Source: Janibacter endophyticus
GTDB taxonomy: Bacteria > Actinomycetota > Actinomycetes > Actinomycetales > Dermatophilaceae
Direction of reading: 5' to 3'
NCBI RefSeq assembly: GCF_016888335.1
Contig: NZ_JAFEJG010000004.1
Location: 310,001 to 374,000, forward strand
DNA length: 64,000 nt
The notes under the pieces are model-generated. The model had not been told where the DNA came from. It searched no databases and saw nothing but the letters and a program-made list of their open reading frames with translations. The translations under genes and the position numbers were made by a program. Position 1 is the first letter of the stretch, and each line of letters begins with the position of its first letter. This document shows, in pieces, positions 15,956 through 26,300 of the stretch.

Positions 15956-17251
15956 ATGCCTGACGACCAGCGCCGCCTCGTCCCACGGACGGACGCCGTG
16001 CTTGCCGCGCCCGAGATCGTCGCGGCGCTCGGCCGCCACGACCGCGCCGTCGTCAAGGCCGCCGTCGTCGCCGCGCAGCAGCAGGTCCGCGCGGGCACCC
16101 TCGACCCGGGAGAGATCGTCGGGGCCACGCTCGCGGCGCTGCCCCGGCGGGCGAGCAGCCTCACGCCGGTGCTCAACGCGACCGGGGTCGTCGTCCACAC
16201 CAACCTCGGTCGGGCGCCCCTCTCCCCCAGCGCGGTCGAGGCGATGATCGACGCGGCAGGTTATGTCGACGTCGAGATGGACCTCGGCTCCGGCGTCCGC
16301 TCGAAGCGTGGCGCCCAGGCCCTCGCCGCCCTGCGCGCCGCCGTCCCCGACGCCGAGGACGCCCTCGTCGTCAACAACGGCGCCGCCGCCCTCGTCCTCG
16401 CGACGACCACCTTGGCCGCCGGGCGCGAGGTGGTCGTGAGCCGCGGCGAGATGGTCGAGATCGGCGACGGCTTCCGCCTGCCCGACCTCATCGCGAGCAC
16501 CGGCGCCCGGCTGCGCGAGGTCGGCACGACGAACCGCACCCACCTGCGCGACTACAGCGACGCGATCGGCCCCGAGACCGGCTGCATCCTCAAGGTCCAC
16601 CCGAGCAACTTCCGGGTCGACGGCTTCACGAGCGCGGTCGGGCTCCGCGCGCTCACCGACCTCGGGGTGCCCGTCGTCATGGACGTCGGCTCCGGCCTGC
16701 TCGCGCCCGACCCGGCGCTGCCCGACGAGCCGGACGCCGCCACGGCGCTGCGCGAGGGCGCCCACCTCGTGACCGCGAGCGGCGACAAGCTCCTCGGCGG
16801 TCCGCAGGCAGGCATCATCCTCGGGCGCGCCGATCTCGTCGAGCGGCTGCGCCGACACCCGCTCGCCCGGGCGGTGCGCGTCGACAAGGTGACCCTCGCC
16901 GCTCTCGAGGCGACGCTGCGCGGCGCCGCGACCCCGGTCGCCCAGGCGCTGCACGCGAGCGCCGAGGACCTCCTCCTCCGCACCCGCTCCCTCGCCGAGG
17001 CGCTCGGCCGCGAGGTCGTCCCGGTCGACGGTCGGGTCGGCGGCGGCGGGGCGCCCGGCGTGCCGCTGCCCGGCCACGCCGTCGAGATCCCCGTGGACGC
17101 CGTCGCCCGGCTCCGGCAGCCCAGCAGCTCCTCGGTCGCGGCGGTCGTCGCCCGGGTCGAAGGGGGACGAGGTCTCGTCGACCTGCGCTGCATCCCGGCG
17201 GCCTCGGACGAGGCCCTGCTGGCCGCCCTGCGTCACGCCCTCGACGCATGA
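15956..17251 (+). CDS. selA: L-seryl-tRNA(Sec) selenium transferase
   Basis: PLP enzyme that converts Ser-tRNA(Sec) to Sec-tRNA(Sec) with selenophosphate. 431 residues, usual length is about 460. Landmarks are LNATGVVVHTNLGRAPLS, VNNGAAALVL, GEMVEIGDGFRLPD, EVGTTNRTHLRDY, HPSNFRVDGF and the PLP lysine in ASGDKLLGGPQAGI. TAGGGT lies six bases before the ATG. The stop overlaps the selB start (ATGA). Confidence 0.96.
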   Translation: MPDDQRRLVPRTDAVLAAPEIVAALGRHDRAVVKAAVVAAQQQVRAGTLDPGEIVGATLAALPRRASSLTPVLNATGVVVHTNLGRAPLSPSAVEAMIDAAGYVDVEMDLGSGVRSKRGAQALAALRAAVPDAEDALVVNNGAAALVLATTTLAAGREVVVSRGEMVEIGDGFRLPDLIASTGARLREVGTTNRTHLRDYSDAIGPETGCILKVHPSNFRVDGFTSAVGLRALTDLGVPVVMDVGSGLLAPDPALPDEPDAATALREGAHLVTASGDKLLGGPQAGIILGRADLVERLRRHPLARAVRVDKVTLAALEATLRGAATPVAQALHASAEDLLLRTRSLAEALGREVVPVDGRVGGGGAPGVPLPGHAVEIPVDAVARLRQPSSSSVAAVVARVEGGRGLVDLRCIPAASDEALLAALRHALDA

Positions 17252-19083
17252 GACGCGTCCTCGCGACCGCGGGCCACGTCGACCACGGCAAGTCGACGCT
17301 CGTCCGGGCGCTCACCGGCCGCGACCCTGACCGGCTCGCCGAGGAGCGGGAGCGGGGGCTGACGATCGAGCTCGGCTTCGCGTGGACGCACCTGGGCGAC
17401 GGCGCGAAGGGGGTCGAGGTCGCCTTCGTCGACGTGCCGGGGCACAGCCGCTTCATCGCGACGATGCTCAGCGGGATCGGCCCGGCCCCGGCGGTCGTCC
17501 TGGTCGTCGCCGCGGACCAGGGCTGGCAGGCGCAGACGAGCGAGCACGTCGAGGCGGTCGCCGCGCTCGGCATCCGTGACCTGCTCCTCGTCGTCACCCG
17601 CAGCGACCTCGCCGACCCGGAGCCGACGCGCGCCGATGCCCTGGCCCGCCTCGCGGATCGCGGCTGGACCGACGTGCCGTCGGTGTGCGTCTCGGCGACG
17701 ACGGGCGAGGGCCTCGACGAGGTGCGGGCCGCGCTCGCCGACCTCGCTCGGCGCCTGCCCGACCCCGACCCCGGGGCACCGGTGCGGATGTGGGCCGACC
17801 GCTCCTTCACCATCGGCGGCGCGGGCACGGTCGTCACCGGCACGCTCGGCGACGGGACCATCCGCGGCGGCGACGCGCTCACCCTGCTCGACCCCCGCAG
17901 CGGTGCTCACGAGGTGACCGTCCGCGGGCTGCACAGCCAGGACGAGCAGCGTGACGCGGTGAGCGGTGTCGCCCGCACCGCGGTCAACCTGCGCCGCGTC
18001 GGCACCGACGCCGTGGGACGCGGCGCCGTCCTGCTCACCCCTGGCGCCTGGGCGCTCGGACGGACGGTCGACGTCGCCGTCCCCTCCGCCGACCTCCCCG
18101 AGGAGCTCACGCTCCACGTCGGCAGCGCGGACCACCAGGTCGCGGTGCGTCCCCTCGGACCCGCCCACGCCCGGGTCCGCACCGAGGTTCGGCTGCCGTG
18201 GCAGGTCGGTGACCGGCTCATCCTCCGCGACCCCGGCAGTCGTCGGCTCTGGGGGGCGCGGGTCGTCGACGTCGAGCCGCTCCCCCTTCGCCGGCGGGGT
18301 GCCGCGGCCGCGCGCGGCGAGGCGCTCTCGAGCGGCGACCTGCGGGCCGTCAGGCTCGCCGAGCACCGGGTGCAGCACGTCGAGGACCTCGATCGGCTCG
18401 GGCTGACCGGGCAACCTCCCGCGGGCCGGGAAGCCGGCGGAGGGCCGGGACGCGTCCCGGGCCACGACGGGCTCCCCGGTCGCGACGCGGTTCCTCGGGC
18501 GACGGAGGTGCGGGTCGACCCCTTCGTCGTCGACCCGGTGGCCTGGGCCGGCTGGCGAAGGGAGATCCGCCGGCTCGTCGACGACCTCGCCTCCCGCGAC
18601 CCGCTGAGCGCGGGCGTGCCGGTGGCCGAGGCCGCGGGGCGGCTCGACGTGCCGGAGACCCTCGTGCCCGAGCTCGCCGCCGCCGAGTCCCTCACGATCA
18701 CCGCGGGACGGGTCCACGGGGAGCAGGCCGGCCTCGGCCCGGCCGAGGCCGGGGTCGCCGAGCTCGAACGACGACTCAAGGACTCCCCCTTCGCCGCCCC
18801 GGAGCGCCAGGACCTCGAGAACCTCGGGCTGGGCGCGAAGCAGCTCGCCGCCGCCCACCGGCTCGGTCGCATCCTGCGGCTGCCCGACGACGTGGTGCTC
18901 CTCCCCGACGGGCCGGCGCGGGCGATGCGTGAGCTCGCGGCGCTGGAGCAGCCCTTCACCCTCAGCCAGGCACGGCAGGCCCTCGGGACGACGCGACGGG
19001 TCGCCGTGCCGCTCCTCGAGCACCTCGACGGGCGCGGCTGGACCCGGAGGGTCGACGGCCGGCTGCGCGAGGTCGTTCGCTAG
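17248..19083 (+). CDS. selB: Selenocysteine-specific elongation factor
   Basis: GTPase that carries Sec-tRNA(Sec) to UGA codons marked by a SECIS hairpin. 611 residues, a normal bacterial length. G1 is GHVDHGKST (9-17), the switch region has RGLTIELGFAW, G3 is DVPGH, and the G4 position reads TRSDL. EF-Tu-like domains II/III follow (FTIGGAGTVVTGTL). The C-terminal ~240 residues form the winged-helix tail that reads SECIS RNA. The glycine/arginine-rich linker around 390-410 is less conserved. Coupled to selA by a 4-nt overlap. Confidence 0.95.
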   Translation: MRRVLATAGHVDHGKSTLVRALTGRDPDRLAEERERGLTIELGFAWTHLGDGAKGVEVAFVDVPGHSRFIATMLSGIGPAPAVVLVVAADQGWQAQTSEHVEAVAALGIRDLLLVVTRSDLADPEPTRADALARLADRGWTDVPSVCVSATTGEGLDEVRAALADLARRLPDPDPGAPVRMWADRSFTIGGAGTVVTGTLGDGTIRGGDALTLLDPRSGAHEVTVRGLHSQDEQRDAVSGVARTAVNLRRVGTDAVGRGAVLLTPGAWALGRTVDVAVPSADLPEELTLHVGSADHQVAVRPLGPAHARVRTEVRLPWQVGDRLILRDPGSRRLWGARVVDVEPLPLRRRGAAAARGEALSSGDLRAVRLAEHRVQHVEDLDRLGLTGQPPAGREAGGGPGRVPGHDGLPGRDAVPRATEVRVDPFVVDPVAWAGWRREIRRLVDDLASRDPLSAGVPVAEAAGRLDVPETLVPELAAAESLTITAGRVHGEQAGLGPAEAGVAELERRLKDSPFAAPERQDLENLGLGAKQLAAAHRLGRILRLPDDVVLLPDGPARAMRELAALEQPFTLSQARQALGTTRRVAVPLLEHLDGRGWTRRVDGRLREVVR

Positions 19084-19422
19084 TCAGCGGACCAGGCGCT
19101 CCACGCTCACCACCACGCCGACGGGCAGGTCACCGCCGTACACGTGCGGGAAGAGGTCGGCCCCCGGCACCGGGCGCTCCCGCCTGACCGAGAGCCCGTG
19201 CGCGCCCAGGCGATCCACGTCGATCGACAGGACCACGAGCGGCTCGGTGACGTCGCCGTAGTACCGGGCGACGACCCCGTCGAGCTGGTCCTGGTCCTCG
19301 CAGGCGTGGAGGTAGCCCTCGTCGGCGATGCTCACGCCGAGGGTGGACGTCCGGTAGACCCCGACCTGCTGCGCCTGCGCCCACTCCCGCTCGAGCGCGA
19401 GGTGCAGGATCGTGCCGCTCAC
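19084..19422 (-). CDS. DUF952 family protein
   Basis: A 112-residue protein of the DUF952 family: [14 protein letters not shown] at the start, [13 protein letters not shown] in the middle and the [12 protein letters not shown] strand, ending with [11 protein letters not shown]. Members adopt an ADP-ribosyltransferase-like fold but their reaction is unknown. GTG 19422 overlaps the stop of the upstream LLM oxidoreductase (GTGA). Its own stop abuts the selB stop with no gap. Confidence 0.75.
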   Translation of the reverse strand: MSGTILHLALEREWAQAQQVGVYRTSTLGVSIADEGYLHACEDQDQLDGVVARYYGDVTEPLVVLSIDVDRLGAHGLSVRRERPVPGADLFPHVYGGDLPVGVVVSVERLVR

Positions 19423-20411
19423 GCGGACGCGATGTCGGCGAGCAGGTGCAGGGTCCGCTCGCGAGCGTCCCGGCCGGAGGCGGCGTTGGCGACCATGAGC
19501 TCGTCCGCGTCGGCGAGCCGCTGGAAGTCCGCGAGCCCCTCGGCGACGCGCTCCCGCGCCCCGTGCACCGTGTAGGTCGCCATGTGCCGCGCCTGCTGCC
19601 CGACGGGGGTGTCCATGAGCTCGGCGACGATGTCGTCGTCGAGGTCGGCGTGGGCGAGCTGCGGCACCCGGCGGGCCAGCGAGCGCACCCGCGAGCTGAG
19701 CGCCTGCCGCCGGAGGGCGTCGGCCTCCTCGTCGGTGTCGGCGGCGATGACGTTGAGCGCGGCGATGACGTACGGCTCGGCCAGCTGCTCGCTCGGGCGG
19801 AAGCCGTCGCGGTACGCCCGCACCGCCGCCTGGAGGTGGTCCGGCGCGAAGTGCGAGGCGAAGGCGTACGGCAGCCCGAGCTGGGCCGCGAGCTGCGCCC
19901 CGAAGAGCGAGGAGCCGAGGATGTAGATGGGCACCCGCGTCCCCTCGCCGGGGTACGCGTGGATGCCCTCGATCCGGGTCTGGTCCGAGAGATAGCCCTG
20001 GAGCTCGAGGACGTCCTGGGGGAAGCGGTCCGCGTCGGCCGGGTTGCGGCGCAGCGCACGCATCGTCACCTGGTCGGTGCCCGGCGCCCGCCCGAGACCG
20101 AGGTCGATCCGGTCGCCGTGCAGCTCGGCGAGCGTGCCGAAGGCCTCCGCCACGGTGAGCGGCGCGTGGTTGGGCAGCATGACACCGCCGGACCCGACCC
20201 GGATCCGCTCGGTGCGTGCCGCGACGTGCGCGATGAGCACCGCCGTCGCGGACGACCCGATGGAGCGCATGTTGTGGTGCTCGGCGAACCACAGCCGCTC
20301 GAAGGTCCCGAGCTCGTCGGCGACCTGCGCGAGATGCACGGTGTCGGCGAGCGCCTCACCGATGGGCTGGCCCGAGCGGACCATGGCGAGATCGAGCAGG
20401 GACAGACGCAT
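19419..20411 (-). CDS. LLM-class flavin-dependent oxidoreductase
   Basis: 330 residues, bacterial luciferase-like TIM barrel binding FMN or F420. Typical strings are [39 protein letters not shown] and [14 protein letters not shown]. Close to the MsnO8/YhbW-like group. Substrate unknown. ATG 20411 is preceded by GAGGTG. Operon with the DUF952 gene. Confidence 0.85.
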   Translation of the reverse strand: MRLSLLDLAMVRSGQPIGEALADTVHLAQVADELGTFERLWFAEHHNMRSIGSSATAVLIAHVAARTERIRVGSGGVMLPNHAPLTVAEAFGTLAELHGDRIDLGLGRAPGTDQVTMRALRRNPADADRFPQDVLELQGYLSDQTRIEGIHAYPGEGTRVPIYILGSSLFGAQLAAQLGLPYAFASHFAPDHLQAAVRAYRDGFRPSEQLAEPYVIAALNVIAADTDEEADALRRQALSSRVRSLARRVPQLAHADLDDDIVAELMDTPVGQQARHMATYTVHGARERVAEGLADFQRLADADELMVANAASGRDARERTLHLLADIASA

Positions 20412-20464
20412 CAGGGCACCTCACGGGACGACGGGGGACTCCCTCGCCACGATAGGCGAGCGGG

Positions 20465-20896
20465 TCACGAGTAGAAGGGCCGGTCCTCGTCCGCGGGGTC
20501 GCTGACGTGCGGCTGCTCCCGGGTCTCGGCACCGGGCGCGTCGTAGGTCGCGAGCACCACGCCGTCGTCGTCCTCGACGCACAGCGAGGAGCGCGAGGCG
20601 CGCTGGAGCGACTCGGTGATCCGCTCGATCTCGACGTCCTCCGGCTCCCGGCCGAGGGAACCGGTGAGAGCCGCACGGACACGGTCGAGCACCCCTTCGC
20701 GATCGAGGTCGCGGGCGACCGCGGCGACGGCGACGAGGGCCTCGGCCTGCGCAGTCAGCGGCAGCGCACCCTCCTCACGGTGGGTGTTGAGCACGAGCCG
20801 CTCACCGGTCGCGGCGATGTGCGGCTCGCTCGACGGCTCCGGCTCGGCGGCCGGGGTGGTCACGAGGTCCGGGTTGGGCTGCGGTTCCTGGGTCAT
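20465..20896 (-). CDS. Hypothetical acidic protein
   Basis: 143 residues, not recognised. A proline/glutamate-rich N-terminus (about 30 residues) is followed by a predicted mixed alpha/beta region with ALVAVAAVARDLDREGVL and DVEIERITESLQRAS, then an acidic tail ending DRPFYS. No signal peptide or membrane segment. It sits between PPK2 and the LLM gene on the same strand. Third-position GC supports it as a real gene. Confidence 0.5.
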   Translation of the reverse strand: MTQEPQPNPDLVTTPAAEPEPSSEPHIAATGERLVLNTHREEGALPLTAQAEALVAVAAVARDLDREGVLDRVRAALTGSLGREPEDVEIERITESLQRASRSSLCVEDDDGVVLATYDAPGAETREQPHVSDPADEDRPFYS

Positions 20897-20985
20897 GCCT
20901 CCAGCATGGCCCGGCGGGTCGCGCCGCGGCGGGGACGACGGGGGGTCCTTTGCAGGATCCCCCGTCGCACGTCACGGATCGCGCC

Positions 20986-21894
20986 TCAGTCGCCGACGGT
21001 CTTGCGGCCTCGTCCGACGATCTTCTTGTCCGGGGCGAACACGACGGAGTCGTCGCGGCCCTCGTACTCGAACTGGTTGAGGAAGAAGCGCATCGCGTTG
21101 ATCCGGGCGCGCTTCTTGTCGTTGGAGCGGATCGTCGTCCAGTGGGCGTGGCGGGTGTCCGTGCGGTTGAACATCGCCTCCTTGGCCTCGGTGTAGGCCT
21201 CCCACTTGTCGAGCGACTCGAGGTCCATCGGCGAGAGCTTCCACCGGCGCACGGGGTCGAGCTGGCGGATCGCGAAGCGGGTCCGCTGCTCCTGCTGGGT
21301 CACCGAGAACCACAGCTTGGTGACGTGCAGCCCCGACTCGGCGAGCGTGCGCTCGAAGCGGGGAGCGTGGTCCATGAAGGTCTCGTACTCCTCGTCGGTG
21401 CAGAAGCCCATGACCCGCTCGACGCCGGCGCGGTTGTACCAGGACCGGTCGAACATCACGATCTCGCCGTTCGTCGGCAGGTGCTGGACGTAGCGCTGGA
21501 AGTACCACTGGCCGCGCTCACGGTCGTTCGGCTTGTTGAGCGCGACGACGCGAGCACCACGGGGGTTGAGGTGCTCGGTGAAGCGCTTGATCGTGCCTCC
21601 CTTGCCGGCGGCGTCGCGGCCCTCGAAGACGATGACGAACTTCTGGTCGGTGTCCTCGGCCCAGTACTGGAACTTCAGCAGCTCGACCTGGAGCTTGTAC
21701 TTCTCCTCGTCGTACTCCTCGCGGTCCATGAGCTCGTCGTAGGGATAGTCGTCCTTCCACGTCTCGACGGCCTTCCCGTCCGGCATGAGGAGGACCGGGT
21801 CCTCGTCCTTCGCCCCGCCGACGGTGTACCCCTTCGCCACCAGGTCGTCGATGAACTCCCGAAGCCCCATCTTCTGCGCCATGCCTCCATCCAA
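20986..21894 (-). CDS. ppk2: Polyphosphate kinase 2
   Basis: 302 residues. PPK2 enzymes transfer phosphate between polyphosphate and nucleotides (class I: mostly NDP to NTP). Walker A is EGRDAAGKGGTIKR and Walker B is FDRSWYNRAG; NPRGARVVALNKP, RYVQHLPTNGEIV and DPVRRWKLSPMD are conserved family segments. Two starts are possible (21894 or 21882); the longer is given because neither has a well-spaced ribosome site. Confidence 0.92.
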   Translation of the reverse strand: MDGGMAQKMGLREFIDDLVAKGYTVGGAKDEDPVLLMPDGKAVETWKDDYPYDELMDREEYDEEKYKLQVELLKFQYWAEDTDQKFVIVFEGRDAAGKGGTIKRFTEHLNPRGARVVALNKPNDRERGQWYFQRYVQHLPTNGEIVMFDRSWYNRAGVERVMGFCTDEEYETFMDHAPRFERTLAESGLHVTKLWFSVTQQEQRTRFAIRQLDPVRRWKLSPMDLESLDKWEAYTEAKEAMFNRTDTRHAHWTTIRSNDKKRARINAMRFFLNQFEYEGRDDSVVFAPDKKIVGRGRKTVGD

Positions 21895-22111
21895 CCATCG
21901 TCCGGCGAACGGGGGACGGGGTCATCCGAAGCCCACGTGCTGCTGAGGTACGACGAAGGATCCTCGCAGCATGACCGGGTGACATGGGCGGGACCAGCCC
22001 TCCCGTCAGGCGAAGGGGGGTGAGGTCGCGTCCCGAGACTCATAGAACGTTCAGGGACCTCGTGAAGGATGATGGGCCGCAGCCCCTCCCCCTTCGCCCT
22101 CCCGAGGAACC
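21895..22111. other. Intergenic region between ppk2 and the DUF3105 gene
   Basis: 217 bases holding divergent upstream regions and one dispersed-palindrome copy (21938-21971). No coding signal seen. Confidence 0.5.
21938..21971 (-). repeat. Dispersed palindromic element, copy E (diverged)
   Basis: TGCTGCTGAGGTACGACGA then GGATCCTCGCAGCA. Outer arms TGCTGC/GCAGCA and inner GAGG/CCTC are retained. Intergenic. Confidence 0.45.
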
Positions 22112-22729
22112 ATGACCAAGAAGAAGACCGCCAACGCCCGTCAGGAGCGCCTCGAGGCCGCGCGCCGCGAGCAGCAGGCCGCGGAGAAGAAGAAGACGTT
22201 GATCCTCTACGGGGCCGCGGCCCTGGCCGTCGTCATCATCGCCGGCGCCGTCTTCTGGGCCATCGCCAACGACGAGGGCCGCAAGATCGCGGCGAGCGGG
22301 ACGATCGAGGGCGTGCAGACGTACGAGTACGCCGGCGGCGCGCACACCCCGGAGCAGGTCGACTACGCCGAGACCCCGCCCGTCGGCGGCGAGCACGACG
22401 CCGCCTGGCTCAACTGCGGCATCTACGACAAGCCGGTGCCGAACGAGAACGCCGTCCACTCCCTCGAGCACGGAGCCGTCTGGATCACCTACCAGCCCGA
22501 CCTCGCCGCCGACCAGGTCGACAAGCTCAAGGACCTCACCCCGCAGACCTACGGCCTGCTCTCCCCCTTCGCGGACATGGACAGCCCGATCACCATCTCC
22601 GCGTGGGGTCACCAGCTCAAGGTCGACTCGGCGGAGGACGCCCGTATCGGCGCCTTCATCAAGGAGTACCGCCAGGGCCCGCAGACGCCTGAGCCCGGCG
22701 CTGCCTGCACCGGCGGCGTGGACGCCTGA
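22112..22729 (+). CDS. DUF3105 membrane-anchored protein
   Basis: 205 residues. A lysine/arginine-rich cytoplasmic tail of ~28 residues precedes one membrane helix (ILYGAAALAVVIIAGAVFW). The extracytoplasmic domain has the DUF3105 signatures PPVGGEHDAAWLNCGIYD and VHSLEHGAVWITYQP, whose His residues suggest metal binding. Function unknown. It overlaps the next gene by one base, so the two are coupled. Confidence 0.8.
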   Translation: MTKKKTANARQERLEAARREQQAAEKKKTLILYGAAALAVVIIAGAVFWAIANDEGRKIAASGTIEGVQTYEYAGGAHTPEQVDYAETPPVGGEHDAAWLNCGIYDKPVPNENAVHSLEHGAVWITYQPDLAADQVDKLKDLTPQTYGLLSPFADMDSPITISAWGHQLKVDSAEDARIGAFIKEYRQGPQTPEPGAACTGGVDA

Positions 22730-23361
22730 TGAGCCCGAGGACGATCGTCGCCGCCCTCGTCACCCTCGCGATCGGGCTGGCGTCAGGGGTCTTCATCGGC
22801 CGCACGTCCGGCAACGGCGGGGCACCCGGCGACCTGAGCGTCGACGCGGGCTTCGCGCGGGACATGCAGACCCACCACGACCAGGCCGTCGAGATGAGCC
22901 TGATCGTCCGCGATCTCACCGACGACGAGGACGTCCGCCAGATCGCCTACGACATCGCCCGGACCCAGGCTCACCAGTCCGGCCAGATGGCCGGCTGGCT
23001 CCAGGCGTGGGGTCTGACCCCGACGAGCTCGCAGCCGGTCATGGGCTGGATGGACGAGCACAACCACGTCGGTCACGGCGACATGCCCGAGACCGCCGAG
23101 GGCGCGCTCATGCCGGGCATGGCGACCGCCGAGGAGCTGACGCGACTCAAGGGCCTCGAGGGCCAGGAGGCCGAGGTCTTCTTCCTCCAGCTGATGATCC
23201 GGCACCACCAGGGTGGGGTCCCGATGGCCGAGGCCGCCGTCGACAGCGCCTCCGAGCCCGAGGTCAGCCGCCTCGCCCAGACGATCATCGACAGCCAGGG
23301 CGTCGAGATGGAGACGATGACGACGATGCTGCAGGAGCGCGACGCCGAGCCCCTGAGCTGA
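22729..23361 (+). CDS. DUF305 family secreted or anchored protein
   Basis: 210 residues. N-terminal hydrophobic segment (IVAALVTLAIGLASGVFIG), then a ferritin-like DUF305 domain with paired histidines in MQTHHDQAVEM and IRHHQGGVPMAEAA and a methionine-rich loop (HGDMPETAEGALMPGM). DUF305 proteins are frequently metal- or copper-associated, but a role is not established. Coupled to the DUF3105 gene, a common actinobacterial pairing. Confidence 0.8.
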   Translation: MSPRTIVAALVTLAIGLASGVFIGRTSGNGGAPGDLSVDAGFARDMQTHHDQAVEMSLIVRDLTDDEDVRQIAYDIARTQAHQSGQMAGWLQAWGLTPTSSQPVMGWMDEHNHVGHGDMPETAEGALMPGMATAEELTRLKGLEGQEAEVFFLQLMIRHHQGGVPMAEAAVDSASEPEVSRLAQTIIDSQGVEMETMTTMLQERDAEPLS

Positions 23362-23384
23362 CCACGGCTGTCACCGCCGCTGGC

Positions 23385-23390
23385 TAGGTT
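23385..23390 (+). promoter_or_regulatory. -10 element of a probable leaderless promoter (recC)
   Basis: TAGGTT six bases before GTG 23397. Confidence 0.5.
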
Positions 23391-23396
23391 GCTCTC

Positions 23397-26300
23397 GTGA
23401 CCTTCCACCTCCACCGCGCGGTCCGCACCGCCGAGCTCGCCGGCGGCCTCGGCGAGCTGCTCGCGGACCCGCTGGCGGACCCCTTCGCCGAGGAGGTCGT
23501 CGTCGTCCCCGAGCACGGGGTCGAGCGCTGGCTGGCTCAGCGGCTCAGCCATCGCCTCGGCGTGGGCGAAGGGGGGAGCGCCGCACCTCGTCGTGGAGAC
23601 GGGGTCTGCGCCGGGGTGCGTTTCGTCCGGCCGGCCTCGCTCGTCACGATGCTCACGGGCCGCGAGCTCGACGACCCGTGGCTGCCGACCCACCTCGTGT
23701 GGCCGCTGCTCGCGACGATCGACCGCTGCCTCGGCGAGCCGTGGGCCGCCTCGCTGGCGCGGCACCTCGGGCACGGTGAGGCCGGCGCCGATGCCGACAT
23801 CCGCCTGGGCCGCCGCTACGGCCTCGCCCTGCGGCTGGCCCGGCTGATCCACCGCTACGGGCTGCAGCGGCCGTCGGTGCTCACCGCCTGGCGGGCGGGC
23901 CGTGACGAGGACGGTGCGGGTGCCGAGCTGCCCGACGACCTGCGGTGGCAGGCGGAGCTCTACCGGCGGCTGCTCGAGGTCGTCGACGCCCCGCCGCCCG
24001 ACGTGCGCCACACCGCGACCCTCGAGCGGCTGCGCGCGGGCGACGCGACCCTCGACCTGCCCGGGCGGCTCTCGCTCTTCGGCCACACCCGCCTGCCGGT
24101 GACCGAGGTCGAGCTGCTGCGCGCGCTCGCCGTGCACCGCGACGTCCACCTCTGGCTGCCCCAGCCCTCCCCCGCCGCGTGGTCCGCCATGACCGCCTCC
24201 CTCGACGGTGAGGGTCGCCGGTCTGTCGTGCCGCGATCCGACGACCCGCTCGCCGACGCGGTCGCGCACCCCCTGCTCGCCTCGCTCGGGCGCGACAGCC
24301 GCGAGCTCGTCCGGGTCCTCGGCGCCGACCTCGGCGACGAGGACGAGCTGCTCGAGACGCGGACGGCTCCCCCGGGCACCGTGCTCGCCTGGCTGCAGTC
24401 CGACATCGCCGCCAACCATGTCCCCGACCTCGCCGAGCGGTCGGCCCGGGTGCCGGCGCCGGGCGACCGCAGCCTGTCGATCCACGCCTGCCACGGGCCC
24501 ACCCGCCAGGTCGAGGTGCTCCGCGAGGTGCTCGTCGGGCTGCTCGAGGACGACCCGACCCTCGAGCCGCGCGACGTCCTCGTGATGTGCCCCGACGTCG
24601 AGGTCTACGCGCCGCTCATCGGCGCCGCCTTCGGGCTCGGCGACCACGGCACCGACGCCGCCGGGGTCGACACCCACCCCGCGCACCGGCTGCGGGTCTC
24701 GATCGCCGACCGCTCGCTCCGCGCGACGAACCCGCTGCTCGGCGTCGCCGAGCAGCTCGTCGCCCTCGTGGGCGGCCGGGCGAGCGCCAGCGAGATCCTC
24801 GACCTCCTCGGCAGCGAGCCGGTCCGCCACCGCTTCCGTCTCGACGACCGGGACCTCGACCAGATCACCGGGTGGGTCGCCGCCACCGGGGTGCGGTGGG
24901 GCTTCGACGCGGCCGGGCGGGCTCCCTTCGCACTGGCCGCGGAGGCGCAGAACACCTGGTCTTTCGGCCTCGACCGGCTGCTGTCGGGCGTCGCCGTCTC
25001 GGCGGACGGGCCGCTGAGCATCGGTGGTCACACCCTGCCGTACGACGACATCGGCAGCGGCAGCATCGACCTCGCCGGCCGGCTCGCCGAGACGCTCTCC
25101 CGCGTCGAGGCGGCCGTCGAGACGCTCGGCGCGGCCCGCTCCGCGTCGGAGTGGACCAGGGCGCTGCGCGAGGCCGTCCTCGATCTCACCGACGTGCCGA
25201 TGAGCGACGCGTGGCAGGTCGGGGACCTCGACCGGGTGCTCGCCGAGGCCTCCCAGCACGCCCCCGAGGACCTGCCGCTACGGATCGCCGACGTGCGGGT
25301 GCTCCTCGCCGACCGGCTCGCCGGCCGCCCGGGTCGCGCGAGCTTCCGCACCGGCGGGCTCACCGTCTGCACGATGGTCCCGATGCGCTCGGTACCGCAC
25401 CGGGTGATCTGCCTCGTCGGGCTCGACGACGACAGCTTCCCCCGGCAGCAGAGCATCGACGGCGACGACGTGCTCGCTCGCGCCCCGCTGACCGGCGAGC
25501 GCGACGCCCGCAGCGAGGACCGCCAGCTGCTCCTCGACGCGGTCATGGCCGCCGGCGAGCGGCTCGTCATCACCTACACCGGAGCCGACGAACGCAGCGG
25601 CGAGCGACGCCCGCCCGCGGTCCCGCTCGGCGAGCTCATCGATGCCGCCGCCGAGACCGTGGCCACCGCAGCGGCCCCCGGGCGCGACGGGACGGACCCC
25701 GAGGACGCTGCCGTCACCGCGTCGGTCGCGCTCGGTGAGGTCCGGCACCCGCTCCAGCCCTTCGACCCGCGCAACTTCACCGCCGGGGTGCTCACCGGCG
25801 CCGACCGGCCGTTCTCCTTCGACCTCGCCGGGCTCGACGGGGCCACCGCACTGCTCGGTGAGCGCACGTCCGTGCCACCGCTGCTCGACGGCCCCCTCCC
25901 CGCGGAGGACCTCACGGAGATCTCGCTGGCCCAGCTCGTCGACTTCGTCCAGTCCCCGGCCAGGACCTTCCTCCGGGAGCGGCTCGGGCTCTCTGTGAGC
26001 TGGGAGGCCGACGAGGTGAGCGACCGCATGCCCGTCGACCTCGACACCCTCGAGCGATGGGCCATCGGCGACCGCGGCGCGCGGGCCCGGCTCGCCGGCC
26101 GGACCTCGGAGGAGGTGTGGACCGCCGAGCTCCTCCGCGGCGAGCTGCCACCGAGCGGCCTGGCCCGGCACACCCTCGCCCCCGTCTGCGAGCGCGTCGA
26201 GGGGCTCGTCGAGTCGGTGGAGTCGCTGCGCTCAGGTCAGCCGGCCCGCACCGTCCACGTCGACATCGCCTTGCCCGCCGGCCGCCGGATCACCGGTGCG

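Noticed and set aside
23555-23605. A ninth palindrome copy inside recC
   Set aside because: Only fragments (CGAAGGGG, GCCGCACCTCGTCG) remain and the arms do not pair, so it is noted only as a possible relic.
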